A stretch of 64,000 bases of DNA from Buttiauxella sp. B2 (GCF_006376615.1 NZ_VEXQ01000001.1:248001-312000), one strand, 5' to 3'. Counted from the stretch's first letter, positions 8,634 to 17,365 are shown. A program made the numbers and translations. The notes: a model not told the origin generated them from the sequence alone.

Positions 8634-9326
8634 ATGCTATTAACAACATCACTCCGTACCCTAAGCGAAAAAATTGATAGCATCATTAACTCCACCATTG
8701 ACTCCACCGGAATGTTGGCAAGGGATATTGAATCTTCTCTGGCTGAAATTAAGGATGTTAATCTGGAACATCTTCTTGAACCCGCCGTCAAAAAAACGAT
8801 TCAGGACAACATTAAAGCCACATTGAACAGCAATGTGTATTGTTCAGGTGCGGGTTTCGCCAGCCATATAGAAAGCAGCGCCAGCAATAAAGAATTCTGG
8901 CTACTTGAATGGTGGTATAAAAAAGCCGACGGTGTAAAGCAAGTGAATCTTGATTTAGACCAGGCAACACAACAACGCCTTGATTTCAGAACCTTTGAAT
9001 GGTTCAAACAAGCACCCGACGTGGGTAATGCCTTTATTCATGGGCCTTATGTCGATTATATCTGCAACACATCTTATACCCTCACCTCAGCGGTCCCCGT
9101 CTATTTCAATGAACAGTTTTTAGGGGTTGCTGCAATAGATATTCTGGTAAGCCGTGTTGAGGATGAATTATTGCCCTACGCAGCAAATGATAAAGTCATT
9201 CTTACCAATAAAGATGCGAGAATTGTTTTTTCTACCCATCCGAGATTTCGGGTCGGTGATTTGCTTGATACTAAAATAGCTACTCTCGTTTACGAAAATG
9301 ATTACTTCAACCTTTATCAATCCTGA
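8634..9326 (+). CDS. Stand-alone soluble Cache (PDC-type) sensor-domain protein
   Basis: 230 aa that read as one dCache/PDC-type ligand-binding domain with no signal peptide, no transmembrane helix and no output domain. Visible Cache landmarks are the long N-terminal helix, FRTFEWFKQA (R-x-x-x-W-F), GPYVDYICNTSYTLTSAVPV and the strand GVAAIDILV with its aspartate. The R/W/Y/D set is reminiscent of amino-acid- and amine-binding dCache motifs, but I have not aligned it. Cache domains are normally extracellular parts of receptors, so a free cytoplasmic one paired with a GntR regulator (14-bp gap) is unusual. It may be a cytoplasmic sensor for a polyamine or GABA that works with the regulator; that role is inference. 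Confidence 0.72.
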   Translation: MLLTTSLRTLSEKIDSIINSTIDSTGMLARDIESSLAEIKDVNLEHLLEPAVKKTIQDNIKATLNSNVYCSGAGFASHIESSASNKEFWLLEWWYKKADGVKQVNLDLDQATQQRLDFRTFEWFKQAPDVGNAFIHGPYVDYICNTSYTLTSAVPVYFNEQFLGVAAIDILVSRVEDELLPYAANDKVILTNKDARIVFSTHPRFRVGDLLDTKIATLVYENDYFNLYQS

Positions 9327-9334
9327 TAATTTGA

Positions 9335-9370
9335 GCAGTAGTGGATTAGCGAAAGCGAATCCACCACTGC
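9335..9370. terminator. Hairpin between convergent Cache and permease genes
   Basis: A 13-bp stem with one mismatch (GCAGTAGTGGATT paired with AATCCACCACTGC) and a 10-base loop lies in the 94-bp gap between converging genes. There is no clean U-tract on either strand, so termination efficiency is uncertain. Confidence 0.55.
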
Positions 9371-9420
9371 ATCGACTTCGTCTGTCAGAGTAGCTTTAGC
9401 GACATCCGACATTTTTTTCC

Positions 9421-10902
9421 CTAGCTATTTTGTTGAGCAGCCAGCTTTTGCGCATACTCGATGGCATCATTTTCAGGTGCGTTAGAGCGGCCAAACGGTT
9501 TAGTAATCAACATATAAAGCAACCCAGAACCGATAACAATCGCCAGACCCACCAGCACTGTCCAGCGATCAGCAAAGCTCGCACCTTCTGCCGGCTGTGC
9601 CAGTAACCAAATACCGCACAGACCGTAAGCCAGCGCCAGAATGTTCACGATGAAACCCCATGAACCCACGGTCCATTCACCTGCTGGTTTCCAGCCTTTC
9701 AAACGCTGGCGCAATGCTGCCAGTACCACCATCTGGAAGGAAATATAGATTCCGATAACCGCAAAAGCCGTGATACGTGCCAGACTATCCGGTTGGAAAT
9801 ATACCCAGACACAAATGATCACTGGCAGTAAACAGCTCACCATCATGGCATTATCAGGCACGCTATTTTTCGATATTTTGGACATCCAGTCACTGCCCGG
9901 CAACATATTGTCACGGGAGAAGGAAAATATCAGACGGCTCAGTGCAGCTTGTAGTGAGAGAATACAAGACAGCATGGCAATAACTGCAACAACGATGAAA
10001 ACTGTAGCTCCCGTTTCGCCCAACGCCTGGTTCAGAATCATCGGGATTGGGTCAGCAATTTTACCGTTGACGATATTCATCAAATCCGGTGAAGACAACA
10101 GATAACCCATAATCGAAATTACGGCAGAGATTGCACCGAATACGATGCTTAATATCATGGCTACGGGAATTTTCTTACCTGGATTTTTAACTTCTTCCGC
10201 CACATTACCGCAGGCCTCAAAGCCAAAGAACATAAATAAGCCCATCAGCGATGCAGACATAAATGCTGTGGTGTAATTCCCGTCTTTCGCAAGCACCCCC
10301 ATCGAGTCAAAAACGACAGAGAAAGGCTGTGAACGATGGAATATTAACAGGTAGATACCCAATGCAATCACGCTGACTATTTCACACCAGAAGCCAATTT
10401 TCGCAACGCGCGCCAGGTTTTTTGTACCTGACATATTCACGCCCATCATGATTAACAACAGCACGACAGATGTTGTCATCATATTCCCCGCGCTCGTTGC
10501 GTAGTGGAACAAGGATGCGACGAACGTAGAGGTGTATTCCGCGATAGAAGTGATGGTGACGACTAAAGCCCAAAGATAAATCCAGGCGGCTATCCAGGCA
10601 TATTTCTTTCCCCACAATCTTCTTGCCCAAGGGTATAAGCCCCCGGTAATCGGATATTGTGACGCGACTTCACCGAATACCAACGCCACCAGCAGCTGGC
10701 CACAGGCAACGATCAGTATCCACCAAATTGCCGGTGGCCCCGCAAGCGTTACCGCCAGTGCAAAGAGTGAATAAACGGCAGTCAGGGGTGAAAGGTATGT
10801 AAATCCCAGCGCGAAGTTAGACATCAGCCCTATCGAGCGATTGAATTGCTCACCTTTAACTGGCTGATGTTGATGGTGTTCTTTGTCTATCGTCTGTTCC
10901 AT
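9421..10902 (-). CDS. APC-family amino acid/GABA/polyamine-type permease
   Basis: 493 aa integral membrane protein with about 12 hydrophobic segments, from SIGLMSNFALGFTYLSPL to the C-terminal pair near 440-475. The motif ITGGLYPWARRLWG after the second segment is the amine/GABA/choline branch of the APC superfamily. No exact orthologue is named. It sits between the aldehyde dehydrogenase and transaminase units and has the same AT-rich palindrome in its promoter as the dehydrogenase operon, so import of GABA, 4-aminobutyraldehyde or a polyamine breakdown product is the likely job. A polyamine substrate such as putrescine cannot be excluded. GAGAAAAGAT precedes the ATG. Confidence 0.85.
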   Translation of the reverse strand: MEQTIDKEHHQHQPVKGEQFNRSIGLMSNFALGFTYLSPLTAVYSLFALAVTLAGPPAIWWILIVACGQLLVALVFGEVASQYPITGGLYPWARRLWGKKYAWIAAWIYLWALVVTITSIAEYTSTFVASLFHYATSAGNMMTTSVVLLLIMMGVNMSGTKNLARVAKIGFWCEIVSVIALGIYLLIFHRSQPFSVVFDSMGVLAKDGNYTTAFMSASLMGLFMFFGFEACGNVAEEVKNPGKKIPVAMILSIVFGAISAVISIMGYLLSSPDLMNIVNGKIADPIPMILNQALGETGATVFIVVAVIAMLSCILSLQAALSRLIFSFSRDNMLPGSDWMSKISKNSVPDNAMMVSCLLPVIICVWVYFQPDSLARITAFAVIGIYISFQMVVLAALRQRLKGWKPAGEWTVGSWGFIVNILALAYGLCGIWLLAQPAEGASFADRWTVLVGLAIVIGSGLLYMLITKPFGRSNAPENDAIEYAQKLAAQQNS

Positions 10903-10952
10903 ATCTTTTCTCTTTATGTGGCATAAGGGCAGGCAGTGTTTGTATTTTATAA

Positions 10953-10965
10953 AACATAATATGTT
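10953..10965. promoter_or_regulatory. Palindromic operator before the permease gene
   Basis: AACATA-A-TATGTT is a perfect 13-bp palindrome about 50 bp upstream of the permease start, followed by a further TATATGTATA. It shares TAATATGTT with the larger palindrome at 7644-7676. Both may bind the FCD regulator encoded at 7894. Confidence 0.55.
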
Positions 10966-11088
10966 ATATGTATATGCTTAATGTCACATAATTGTTAAAG
11001 ACACTCACAAGTGATTAACGTAGTGCAGTGAGCGCAGAAGTGCCCTCTTTTGGTGCTTCACGATTGAATGAATCGAGGGAATAAATGC

Positions 11089-11122
11089 AAAAAAAACCGG
11101 CGACAAGAACTGTCGCCGGTTG
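11089..11122 (-). terminator. Rho-independent terminator of the puuE-gabD unit
   Basis: On the minus strand a 10-bp GC-rich stem (ACCGGCGACA with TGTCGCCGGT, 5-base loop) is followed by eight T residues, 18 bp after the gabD stop. This is a textbook intrinsic terminator that closes the transaminase/dehydrogenase operon ahead of the permease promoter. Confidence 0.92.
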
Positions 11123-11139
11123 ACTTATGTGGACGGGTA

Positions 11140-12591
11140 TTACAATGCAACGCAGACGTACTTCATCTCCAGATACTCATCTATCCCGAAGCGGGAGCCT
11201 TCACGGCCCAGACCGGATTGTTTGATGCCGCCAAATGGAGCGACTTCATTGGAAATCAGCCCAGTATTTACACCTACCATGCCGTATTCCAGCGCCTCTG
11301 GAATTTGCCATTGCCGTTTTGCATCTCTGGTGAAGATATAGGCGGCGAGACCAAACTCGGTATCATTGGCGAAATTAACGACCTGGTCATCGGTATCAAA
11401 TTTAAATAATGCCGCGACTGGCCCAAACGTTTCTTCTCTGGCAAAACGCATCTCTTGAGTCACATTTGCAACGACCGTAGGCGCGAAGTAATTCCCACCT
11501 ATTGAATGCTTGTGCCCGCCAGTTAATAACGTGGCTCCCTTCGACAGCGCATCACTAATATGAAGCTCAACCTTTTCAATTGCCTTTGCATTAATCAACG
11601 GCCCCTGAGTCACCCCGTCGTCCATTCCATTTCCGACTTTCAAGGCCTCGACCGCCTTCACCAGTTCTTCACAAAGTTTCTGATAAATGCCGCTCTGAAC
11701 GTAAACCCGGTTAGCGCAAACGCATGTCTGTCCGCTGTTACGGAATTTGGAGGCCATAATACCTTTTACGGCCAGCTCAAGACTGGCGTCATCAAAGACA
11801 ATTACAGGCGCGTTCCCCCCCAGTTCAAGCGACAGTTTCTTGATAGTCGGTGCGCACTGTGCCATGAGTAAACGCCCGGTTTGAGTTGAACCCGTAAAAC
11901 TGAGTTTTCGCACAGCAGGATTGCGGCAAAGTTCCCCGCCAATTTCTTTGGCATCACCCGTGATAACCTGCAATATGCCTTTGGGTAAACCAGCCATTTC
12001 GGCAAGCTTAGCCAATGCCAGCGCGGTCAGTGGTGTTTGCTCAGCGGGTTTGACGATAATCGCACAGCCTGCTGCCAGAGCGGGTGCGACCTTACGGGTT
12101 ATCATCGCCGCGGGAAAATTCCACGGTGTAATTGCCGCACAGACACCAACCGGTTGTTTGGTGACAATAAATCGCTGGTCAGGATTGGTGGGTTGCAGCA
12201 ACACGCCATCCACCCTTTTTGCCTCTTCCGCAAACCAGGTAATAAACGATGCGGCATAGGTAACTTCACCTCGAGCCTCCGCAAGCGGTTTGCCCCCTTC
12301 AAGGGTAATCAACCGAGCAAGATCTTCGCTGTTGTCATTAATCAAGCTAACCCAGCGATGCAAGATTTTGGCACGGTTTGCCGCAGTCTGCTTTTTCCAC
12401 TCTTTTTGCGCAATTTCAGCAGCAATAATGGTGCGCTGGGTTTCCGCCTGCCCCATCAAAGGGACGACGGCGATGTCCTCCCCAGTCGCCGCATTCAGTA
12501 CCGACATTTTTTTACCCGAAAGGGCGTTGCTCCACTCGCCATCGATCAGACAGGTCTCGAGCAACAGTTCAGGGTTGTTCATGTTCATCAT
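11140..12591 (-). CDS. gabD: Succinate-semialdehyde dehydrogenase (GabD-like)
   Basis: NAD(P)-dependent aldehyde dehydrogenase that oxidises succinate semialdehyde to succinate, the last step of GABA breakdown. Typical motifs in order: ITPWNFPAAMITRK (catalytic Asn), LSFTGSTQTGR (cofactor loop), LSLELGGNAPVIVFDDA (catalytic Glu), FRNSGQTCVCANRVYV (catalytic Cys with the second Cys characteristic of GabD), EEVAPFGG-type end with FGGIKQSGLGREG. Length about 483 aa, against 482 in E. coli GabD. Candidate starts are GTG at 12603 (overlapping the puuE stop as ATGTGA) and ATGs at 12591, 12588 and 12582; I use 12591, preceded by GAGA. Translation is probably coupled to puuE. It is as similar to E. 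coli GabD as a paralogue could be, so another gabD elsewhere is possible. Confidence 0.92.
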   Translation of the reverse strand: MMNMNNPELLLETCLIDGEWSNALSGKKMSVLNAATGEDIAVVPLMGQAETQRTIIAAEIAQKEWKKQTAANRAKILHRWVSLINDNSEDLARLITLEGGKPLAEARGEVTYAASFITWFAEEAKRVDGVLLQPTNPDQRFIVTKQPVGVCAAITPWNFPAAMITRKVAPALAAGCAIIVKPAEQTPLTALALAKLAEMAGLPKGILQVITGDAKEIGGELCRNPAVRKLSFTGSTQTGRLLMAQCAPTIKKLSLELGGNAPVIVFDDASLELAVKGIMASKFRNSGQTCVCANRVYVQSGIYQKLCEELVKAVEALKVGNGMDDGVTQGPLINAKAIEKVELHISDALSKGATLLTGGHKHSIGGNYFAPTVVANVTQEMRFAREETFGPVAALFKFDTDDQVVNFANDTEFGLAAYIFTRDAKRQWQIPEALEYGMVGVNTGLISNEVAPFGGIKQSGLGREGSRFGIDEYLEMKYVCVAL

Positions 12592-12599
12592 CTGGGTTC

Positions 12600-13865
12600 T
12601 CACATTTGTGTCGCGTTTTTGATGATATCCAGAGCTTTGTCGAACTGAGCGTCAGGGATAGTGAGCGGATAGAGGAAACGAATCACGTTACCATTCTGGC
12701 CGCAGGTCAGCAGCAGCAAGCCTTGCTCCAAAGCACGTTTCTGAACCTGCTGCGCGACAGCCGCAGAAGGCTCACCCGTTGATGTGTCGTAAAACTCGGC
12801 GGCAACCATTGAACCCAACCCACGAATTTCTACCAATGCAGGGCACGTTGCGGTGATTTCACGCAACCGCGAAGTCAGGCGCTCACCCAGAGTTTGCGCT
12901 CGCAAGCACAGTTTTTCGTCTTCAATAACATCCAGCACAGCGTGTGCGGAAGCTACGGCTAATGGGTTTCCGGCATAGGTTCCACCCAATCCGCCCGGCG
13001 CGGGTGCATCCATTATTTCTGCTTTACCAACTACACCAGACAATGGCATACCGCCCGCCAGGCTTTTCGCCATCGTCATCAGGTCAGGCTGATGGGTGTA
13101 ATGATTCATCGCGAACATTTTGCCCGTACGAGCAAAACCACTTTGCACTTCATCGGCAATCATCACGATGCCATGAGTGTTACAAATCTGGCGAATAGCC
13201 GCGACAAACTCAGGGGGGGCCACATTAAAACCGCCCTCGCCCTGTACAGGTTCAAAAATGATTGCCGCAACTTGAGTCGCTTCGATATCGGACTTAAACA
13301 AACGCTCAATTGCTTTTACGGCGTCATCGGTCGAAATACCGCTGAGTTCGGACGGATATGGCGCATGGAAAACGGAGCCCGGGAATGGCCCAAAACCAAT
13401 TTTATAAGGAGCCACTTTGCCGGTTAGGGCCATGGTCATATATGTGCGGCCATGGAACCCACCGCTAAAGGCAATCACGCCAGGGCGACCAGTATGAGCG
13501 CGGGCGATTTTCACCGCATTCTCAACGGCTTCTGCTCCGGTGGTGAAAAATGCCGTTTTCTTTGGCCCAACGATTGGTGCGGCGGCATTAATTTTTTCCG
13601 CCAGCGACACGTAACTTTCGTAAGGAACAATTTGATAAGCGGTATGAGTAAAGGCGTTCAGTTGCTGTTCGATGGCCTGCACCAGACGTGGGTGGCGGTG
13701 GCCCGTATTCAGCACGGCAATTCCGGCGGCAAAATCGATATATTGCTTCCCTTCAACATCAGTAATGGTGCTGTTTTCAGCCGATTGGGCAAAAAAATTA
13801 CACATTACACCGACTCCACGAGGAGTAGCTTCCAGACGACGTTGATGGAGTTCGTTATTACTCAT
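12600..13865 (-). CDS. puuE: 4-aminobutyrate transaminase (PuuE-type)
   Basis: 421 aa PLP-dependent class III aminotransferase converting GABA and 2-oxoglutarate to succinate semialdehyde and glutamate. It matches E. coli PuuE in length (421) and in its N-terminus (MSNNE-HQRR-ATPRGVGVMCN), more than GabT. Motifs: TTGAEAVENAVKIAR (PLP phosphate), SGGFHGRT, FEPVQGEGG, IADEVQSGFARTG (Asp to pyridine N) and MAKSLAGGMPL with the Schiff-base Lys. First gene of the minus-strand puuE-gabD unit. A MocR-type regulator is divergent 109 bp away, and a direct repeat in that gap is a likely operator. Confidence 0.94.
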   Translation of the reverse strand: MSNNELHQRRLEATPRGVGVMCNFFAQSAENSTITDVEGKQYIDFAAGIAVLNTGHRHPRLVQAIEQQLNAFTHTAYQIVPYESYVSLAEKINAAAPIVGPKKTAFFTTGAEAVENAVKIARAHTGRPGVIAFSGGFHGRTYMTMALTGKVAPYKIGFGPFPGSVFHAPYPSELSGISTDDAVKAIERLFKSDIEATQVAAIIFEPVQGEGGFNVAPPEFVAAIRQICNTHGIVMIADEVQSGFARTGKMFAMNHYTHQPDLMTMAKSLAGGMPLSGVVGKAEIMDAPAPGGLGGTYAGNPLAVASAHAVLDVIEDEKLCLRAQTLGERLTSRLREITATCPALVEIRGLGSMVAAEFYDTSTGEPSAAVAQQVQKRALEQGLLLLTCGQNGNVIRFLYPLTIPDAQFDKALDIIKNATQM

Positions 13866-13894
13866 TTTTTATCCCTCATACGAAAAACAAATTT

Positions 13895-13933
13895 ACTGGT
13901 TGATAGTCAGGATTCATTTAGACAGTATCTGGT
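13895..13933. promoter_or_regulatory. GabR-like direct-repeat operator between puuE and its regulator
   Basis: Two direct copies of (A/T)CTGGT, at 13895-13900 and 13928-13933, are 33 bp apart, about three helical turns. MocR/GabR regulators bind direct repeats at such spacing (GabR of Bacillus uses a similar arrangement). They lie in the gap between puuE and the divergent MocR gene. Assignment is inferred. Confidence 0.5.
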
Positions 13934-13974
13934 ACCTTAATCGAGAGCCAAATCGTTTTAATAATAGGATCCAA

Positions 13975-15471
13975 ATGCGTTCACTTGCCGTAGATGTGAT
14001 CAAGCAGGCATTTAGCCAAACGCCTGAAGAGAAGCTTCATAAGAAACTTTATGTTGCGATATGCAATTGTATTCTTGAGGGAAGTTTGCGTCCTGCCGCG
14101 CGCTTGCCGCCTTCCCGAGATTTGGCAACTGAGCTTACGCTGTCACGCAATACGGTACTGCGAGTCTACGAACAGTTGCAGGCCGAAGGATATATCTCGA
14201 CGCGCACCAGTAGCGGCACCTTTGTCACCGAGAGTGTTCTGGATAACCTCAACACGCTGGTCGCCAGAACTGAACACACTTCTCAGCCCGAAGACCGTTC
14301 AAGTCTCTCTGACCGCTGCCTCGAACTTTTAGAAAATGCCAGTGCCAGCCCTGCTCAATGGGGGGATTTTATTCCCGGTGTGCCCGACGTAAACAGTTTC
14401 CCTCACCAGGCGTTTACAAAAATCTACGACCGCATTGCCAGACGTCCTGCTCCTGAATATCTGACTTACGATGCCGATGGTGGGCTGGAAGTTTTAAAAT
14501 CCGCATTGTCAGATTATTTGCGCACCGCTCGCGGCGTAAAATGTTCAACCGACCAGATATTAATTACCGAAGGGATCCACCAGGCACTGGATTTAGTCAC
14601 CCGCACGTTATGCAATCCTGGTGACCATGCCTGGATTGAAGAACCTGGTTATTGGGGGATTAAAAATATACTGCGCATGAACGCCGTGCATATTTCAGCC
14701 CTTACAGTTGATGACCAGGGACTGGTACCCCACACATCACCAGAAGAAAAACCAAAGTTAATTTTCGTTACTCCATCACACCAATATCCGCTGGGTTCAG
14801 TGATGAGTCTCCCTCGCCGCCAATTATTGCTATCGCAGGCACGGGAATTTCAAAGCTGGATTATTGAGGATGATTACGATAGCGAATTTCGTTTTTCCGG
14901 CCAGCCTATTCCTTCGCTACAAGGCCTGGAAGAAGACAGCCCAGTTATCTATATCGGTACATTCAGTAAAACGCTCTATCCCGCGCTGCGTCTGGGTTAC
15001 GTTGTGTTACCCCCTCCTTTAGCCGCGCCGCTTAAAAAGGTCCATAACGAACTCTATCGCAGTGGGCACCAGGTTATTCAAGCTGCCTTAGCTGAATTCA
15101 TCAAAGAAGGTTATTACGCCGCGCATATTCGCAAAATGCGCCAACTTTATAACAAACGCCGCAGCCAATTGGTTGAACTGATTAAACAGCATTTAGGTGA
15201 AGAATATCTCGGTTATTACAATAGCAATGCTGGACTACACCTAATTATTCAACTGCCATCGGAAGCAGACGATATCAGTATTTCCAAACAGGCCAATTCT
15301 GAAGGGATTTTGGTCAGGCCGTTGTCGCGTTATTACCTTAATGACCAGAAGTTGAAAGGATTATTAGTTGGGTTCGCCAGTATCAAAGACCATGATATGG
15401 TTCCTTCTTTTATGCGACTGGCGGGCATCATCAAACAAAAGCGCAATAGCGGGAATGATAACAGCCCATAG
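13975..15471 (+). CDS. MocR/GabR-type regulator (GntR HTH fused to aminotransferase)
   Basis: 498 aa from the ATG at 13975, preceded by AGGAT; a reading from 13900 would add 25 residues without a ribosome site. The N-terminal GntR winged helix (KLYVAICNCILEGSLRPAARLPPSRDLA, then LSRNTVLRVYEQLQAEGYI) is followed by a fold-type-I aminotransferase domain (about 120-490) with the PLP lysine in GTFSKTLYPALRLGY and the upstream IIEDDYDSEFRF. Members such as GabR use PLP plus GABA as effector and activate GABA-catabolic genes. Its position divergent to puuE-gabD makes control of that operon the natural reading. Not recognised as a named E. coli orthologue. Confidence 0.92.
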   Translation: MRSLAVDVIKQAFSQTPEEKLHKKLYVAICNCILEGSLRPAARLPPSRDLATELTLSRNTVLRVYEQLQAEGYISTRTSSGTFVTESVLDNLNTLVARTEHTSQPEDRSSLSDRCLELLENASASPAQWGDFIPGVPDVNSFPHQAFTKIYDRIARRPAPEYLTYDADGGLEVLKSALSDYLRTARGVKCSTDQILITEGIHQALDLVTRTLCNPGDHAWIEEPGYWGIKNILRMNAVHISALTVDDQGLVPHTSPEEKPKLIFVTPSHQYPLGSVMSLPRRQLLLSQAREFQSWIIEDDYDSEFRFSGQPIPSLQGLEEDSPVIYIGTFSKTLYPALRLGYVVLPPPLAAPLKKVHNELYRSGHQVIQAALAEFIKEGYYAAHIRKMRQLYNKRRSQLVELIKQHLGEEYLGYYNSNAGLHLIIQLPSEADDISISKQANSEGILVRPLSRYYLNDQKLKGLLVGFASIKDHDMVPSFMRLAGIIKQKRNSGNDNSP

Positions 15472-15476
15472 TCAAT

Positions 15477-15503
15477 GAGTGGCTATATAAGATATAGCCA
15501 CTC
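15477..15503. terminator. Hairpin between convergent MocR gene and tnaA
   Basis: A perfect 11-bp stem (GAGTGGCTATA with TATAGCCACTC) and 5-base loop in the 50-bp gap between converging genes. No U-run follows on either strand, so it may work with Rho or as a mRNA 3'-end stabiliser. Confidence 0.6.
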
Positions 15504-15521
15504 GGAGTAGCGTATTATTGA

Positions 15522-16937
15522 TTAAATTTCTTTGAGCTTAGCTGTAAAGTGACGCAATACTTTTGGTTCATATATGAAACTTAATCCCTTAATATTGTTT
15601 GCATTCTCTTTTACATGACTGAACGCTTCAATAATAAAGTCCATGTGAGATTGGGTATACGTTGCACGGGGAATGGTTAAACGGAGCAATTCTGCAGGGC
15701 AAGGTAATTGCTCACCGGTTTTAGGGTCTCTACCCAGCAAAAATGAACCTATTTCGACAGCCCTAATACCGGCAACCTTATATAATTCGCAAGCAAGCGC
15801 CTGAGCTGGAAATTGTTCGGCAGGAATATGCGGCAGCAACTTACCTGCATCGACAAAAGCGGCATGGCCACCTGCCTGCTGGCACGTCACTCCGATGGCC
15901 TCAAGACCGTCAACCAGATATTGAATCTGCGCAATACGATAGGCCAGCCAGTCTTGATTCATACCGTCACAGAGCCCTACGGCAAGACGTTCCATTGCCC
16001 CGCCCTCTAAGCCGCCATAGGTTGGAAAACCCTCCTGTACAACACAAAGTGTTCTGCACTCGGTATAAACATCAAAATAACTGTCATCTTTGATGCACAG
16101 TAATCCCCCCATTGGCACCATTGCGTCTTTTTTCGCTGACATCGCTAACATATCAGCATATTTATAGGTTTCCTGGGTGATTTTTTCTATGCTCCAGTCT
16201 TTATATCCAGCTTCCCTTTGCTGAATAAAATACGCATTTTCGGCAAAGCGCGCTGAGTCCATCACGACTGGAATGTCATATCTTTTAGCAATGTGATACA
16301 TCGCTTTCAGGTTTGCCATTGAAACTGGCTGCCCCCCAGCAGAATTACAGGTGATGGTAGCAACAATATATGGAACATTATTGGCTCCGACCTCCTGAAT
16401 ACCTTGCTCTAACCCTTCCAGATCGAAATCACCTTTAAAGTCATAGCGAATTGATGTATCAAACGCCTCTTTGACATAGATATTACGGACAGTACAGCCA
16501 TTTATCTGACTATGTCCCTGGGTGGTATCAAAGAAATAGTTCGAGAACGCAACCATTTTGACACGGTCCAGACCTTTTTCCTGTACGCGTTTTTTAATTA
16601 ATACAGGAATATAAATTTGTTCTGCACCACGCCCCTGGTGAGTGGGGATAGTGTGCTGGTAGCCAAAAATATTCTTAACTGCATCAGCTAGTGCATAATA
16701 ACTTCGACTTCCACTGTATGCTTCATCGCCACGCATCATTGCAGCTTGCATATTCTGAGTAATGGCACCCGTACCGCTGTCAGTTAGCAAATCAATAAAT
16801 ACATCTTCGCTGTCCAGCAAAAATGGATTCATACCTGATTTGATGATCGCATTTTCACGATGCTCACGTGTAGTACGTTTTACAGGTTCAATTACACGAA
16901 TGCGGAATGGCTCAGGCAAATGTTTGAAGTTATTCAT
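15522..16937 (-). CDS. tnaA: Tryptophanase TnaA
   Basis: Cleaves L-tryptophan to indole, pyruvate and ammonia (PLP enzyme, cytoplasm). 471 aa from the ATG at 16937, the E. coli TnaA length; the N-terminus [20 protein letters not shown] and C-terminus [11 protein letters not shown] match the family. The PLP-binding lysine lies in [17 protein letters not shown] longer reading from 16979 would add 14 residues not found in the family. It resembles tryptophanase far more than the related tyrosine phenol-lyase. A tnaC leader and CRP site precede it. The tnaB permease that normally follows is absent: the next gene converges on tnaA after 50 bp. Confidence 0.97.
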   Translation of the reverse strand: MNNFKHLPEPFRIRVIEPVKRTTREHRENAIIKSGMNPFLLDSEDVFIDLLTDSGTGAITQNMQAAMMRGDEAYSGSRSYYALADAVKNIFGYQHTIPTHQGRGAEQIYIPVLIKKRVQEKGLDRVKMVAFSNYFFDTTQGHSQINGCTVRNIYVKEAFDTSIRYDFKGDFDLEGLEQGIQEVGANNVPYIVATITCNSAGGQPVSMANLKAMYHIAKRYDIPVVMDSARFAENAYFIQQREAGYKDWSIEKITQETYKYADMLAMSAKKDAMVPMGGLLCIKDDSYFDVYTECRTLCVVQEGFPTYGGLEGGAMERLAVGLCDGMNQDWLAYRIAQIQYLVDGLEAIGVTCQQAGGHAAFVDAGKLLPHIPAEQFPAQALACELYKVAGIRAVEIGSFLLGRDPKTGEQLPCPAELLRLTIPRATYTQSHMDFIIEAFSHVKENANNIKGLSFIYEPKVLRHFTAKLKEI

Positions 16938-17211
16938 GGTGAAGCCCTTATTCATATTTATATATAGCAGTGCCCACAATTATTCATTTGTTGTGAATAA
17001 CTGTTATAAGCTATGTGCATCCCTTAATGGCATTATGCCGCGCAGGTGTTAACAGAGTCCCACCACAACCCGCTTCATGATAAATAATGGGCATGGGAAA
17101 ACTCAGGCGTGAAAGCTGCGCCAATCGGACATAATTATTGGGGATATGCGAAACAAAACAGATGAGGAGTCATCTGCGCTTGCTTATCTCGCATTAATTG
17201 GGAGGAAGGTT
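16938..17211 (-). promoter_or_regulatory. tnaC-tnaA spacer (Rho-dependent attenuation region)
   Basis: The 274-bp transcribed spacer between the tnaC stop and the tnaA start corresponds to the region of E. coli where Rho loads and terminates unless a tryptophan-stalled ribosome blocks it. I see no intrinsic terminator in it. A small inverted repeat (TTATTCA with TGAATAA) lies at about 16980-17000. The mechanism is known for E. coli and inferred here. Confidence 0.65.
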
Positions 17212-17289
17212 CTAGGGACGATGGTTGACAATAATAGCGTCAATGTTAAACCATTTTGAGATTATATATGTATCATTTACGAGAATCAT
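17212..17289 (-). CDS. tnaC: TnaC tryptophanase leader peptide
   Basis: 25-codon ORF ending in TAG. It keeps the residues known to be needed for tryptophan-induced ribosome stalling: Trp13, Asp17 (within SKWFNID) and a final HRP, with the Trp-to-Pro distance of 12 residues the same as in E. coli TnaC (W12 to P24). The N-terminal third is different from E. coli and one residue longer. Stalling at the final proline codon in high tryptophan would mask the Rho loading site and let transcription reach tnaA. It was found by reading the tnaA upstream strand; its length is below normal gene-calling limits. Confidence 0.93.
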   Translation of the reverse strand: MILVNDTYIISKWFNIDAIIVNHRP

Positions 17290-17365
17290 AATATATCAAC
17301 TCTTGGCGGGTATAACGACACATTAATTATGATGGTTTTATTTGTCTAATAGCATGCAATCCTTC

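Noticed and set aside
12037-12648. 203-codon plus-strand frame opposite gabD
   Set aside because: Antisense shadow of an intact conserved gene; low-complexity basic product without family features.
12600-13865. Naming the transaminase GabT
   Set aside because: Length 421 and the N-terminal and C-terminal sequences fit PuuE better than GabT (426 aa, different N-terminus).
15522-16937. Tyrosine phenol-lyase as alternative to tryptophanase
   Set aside because: N-terminus, length (471 aa) and the tnaC leader all fit tryptophanase; tyrosine phenol-lyases are about 456 aa with a different N-terminus.
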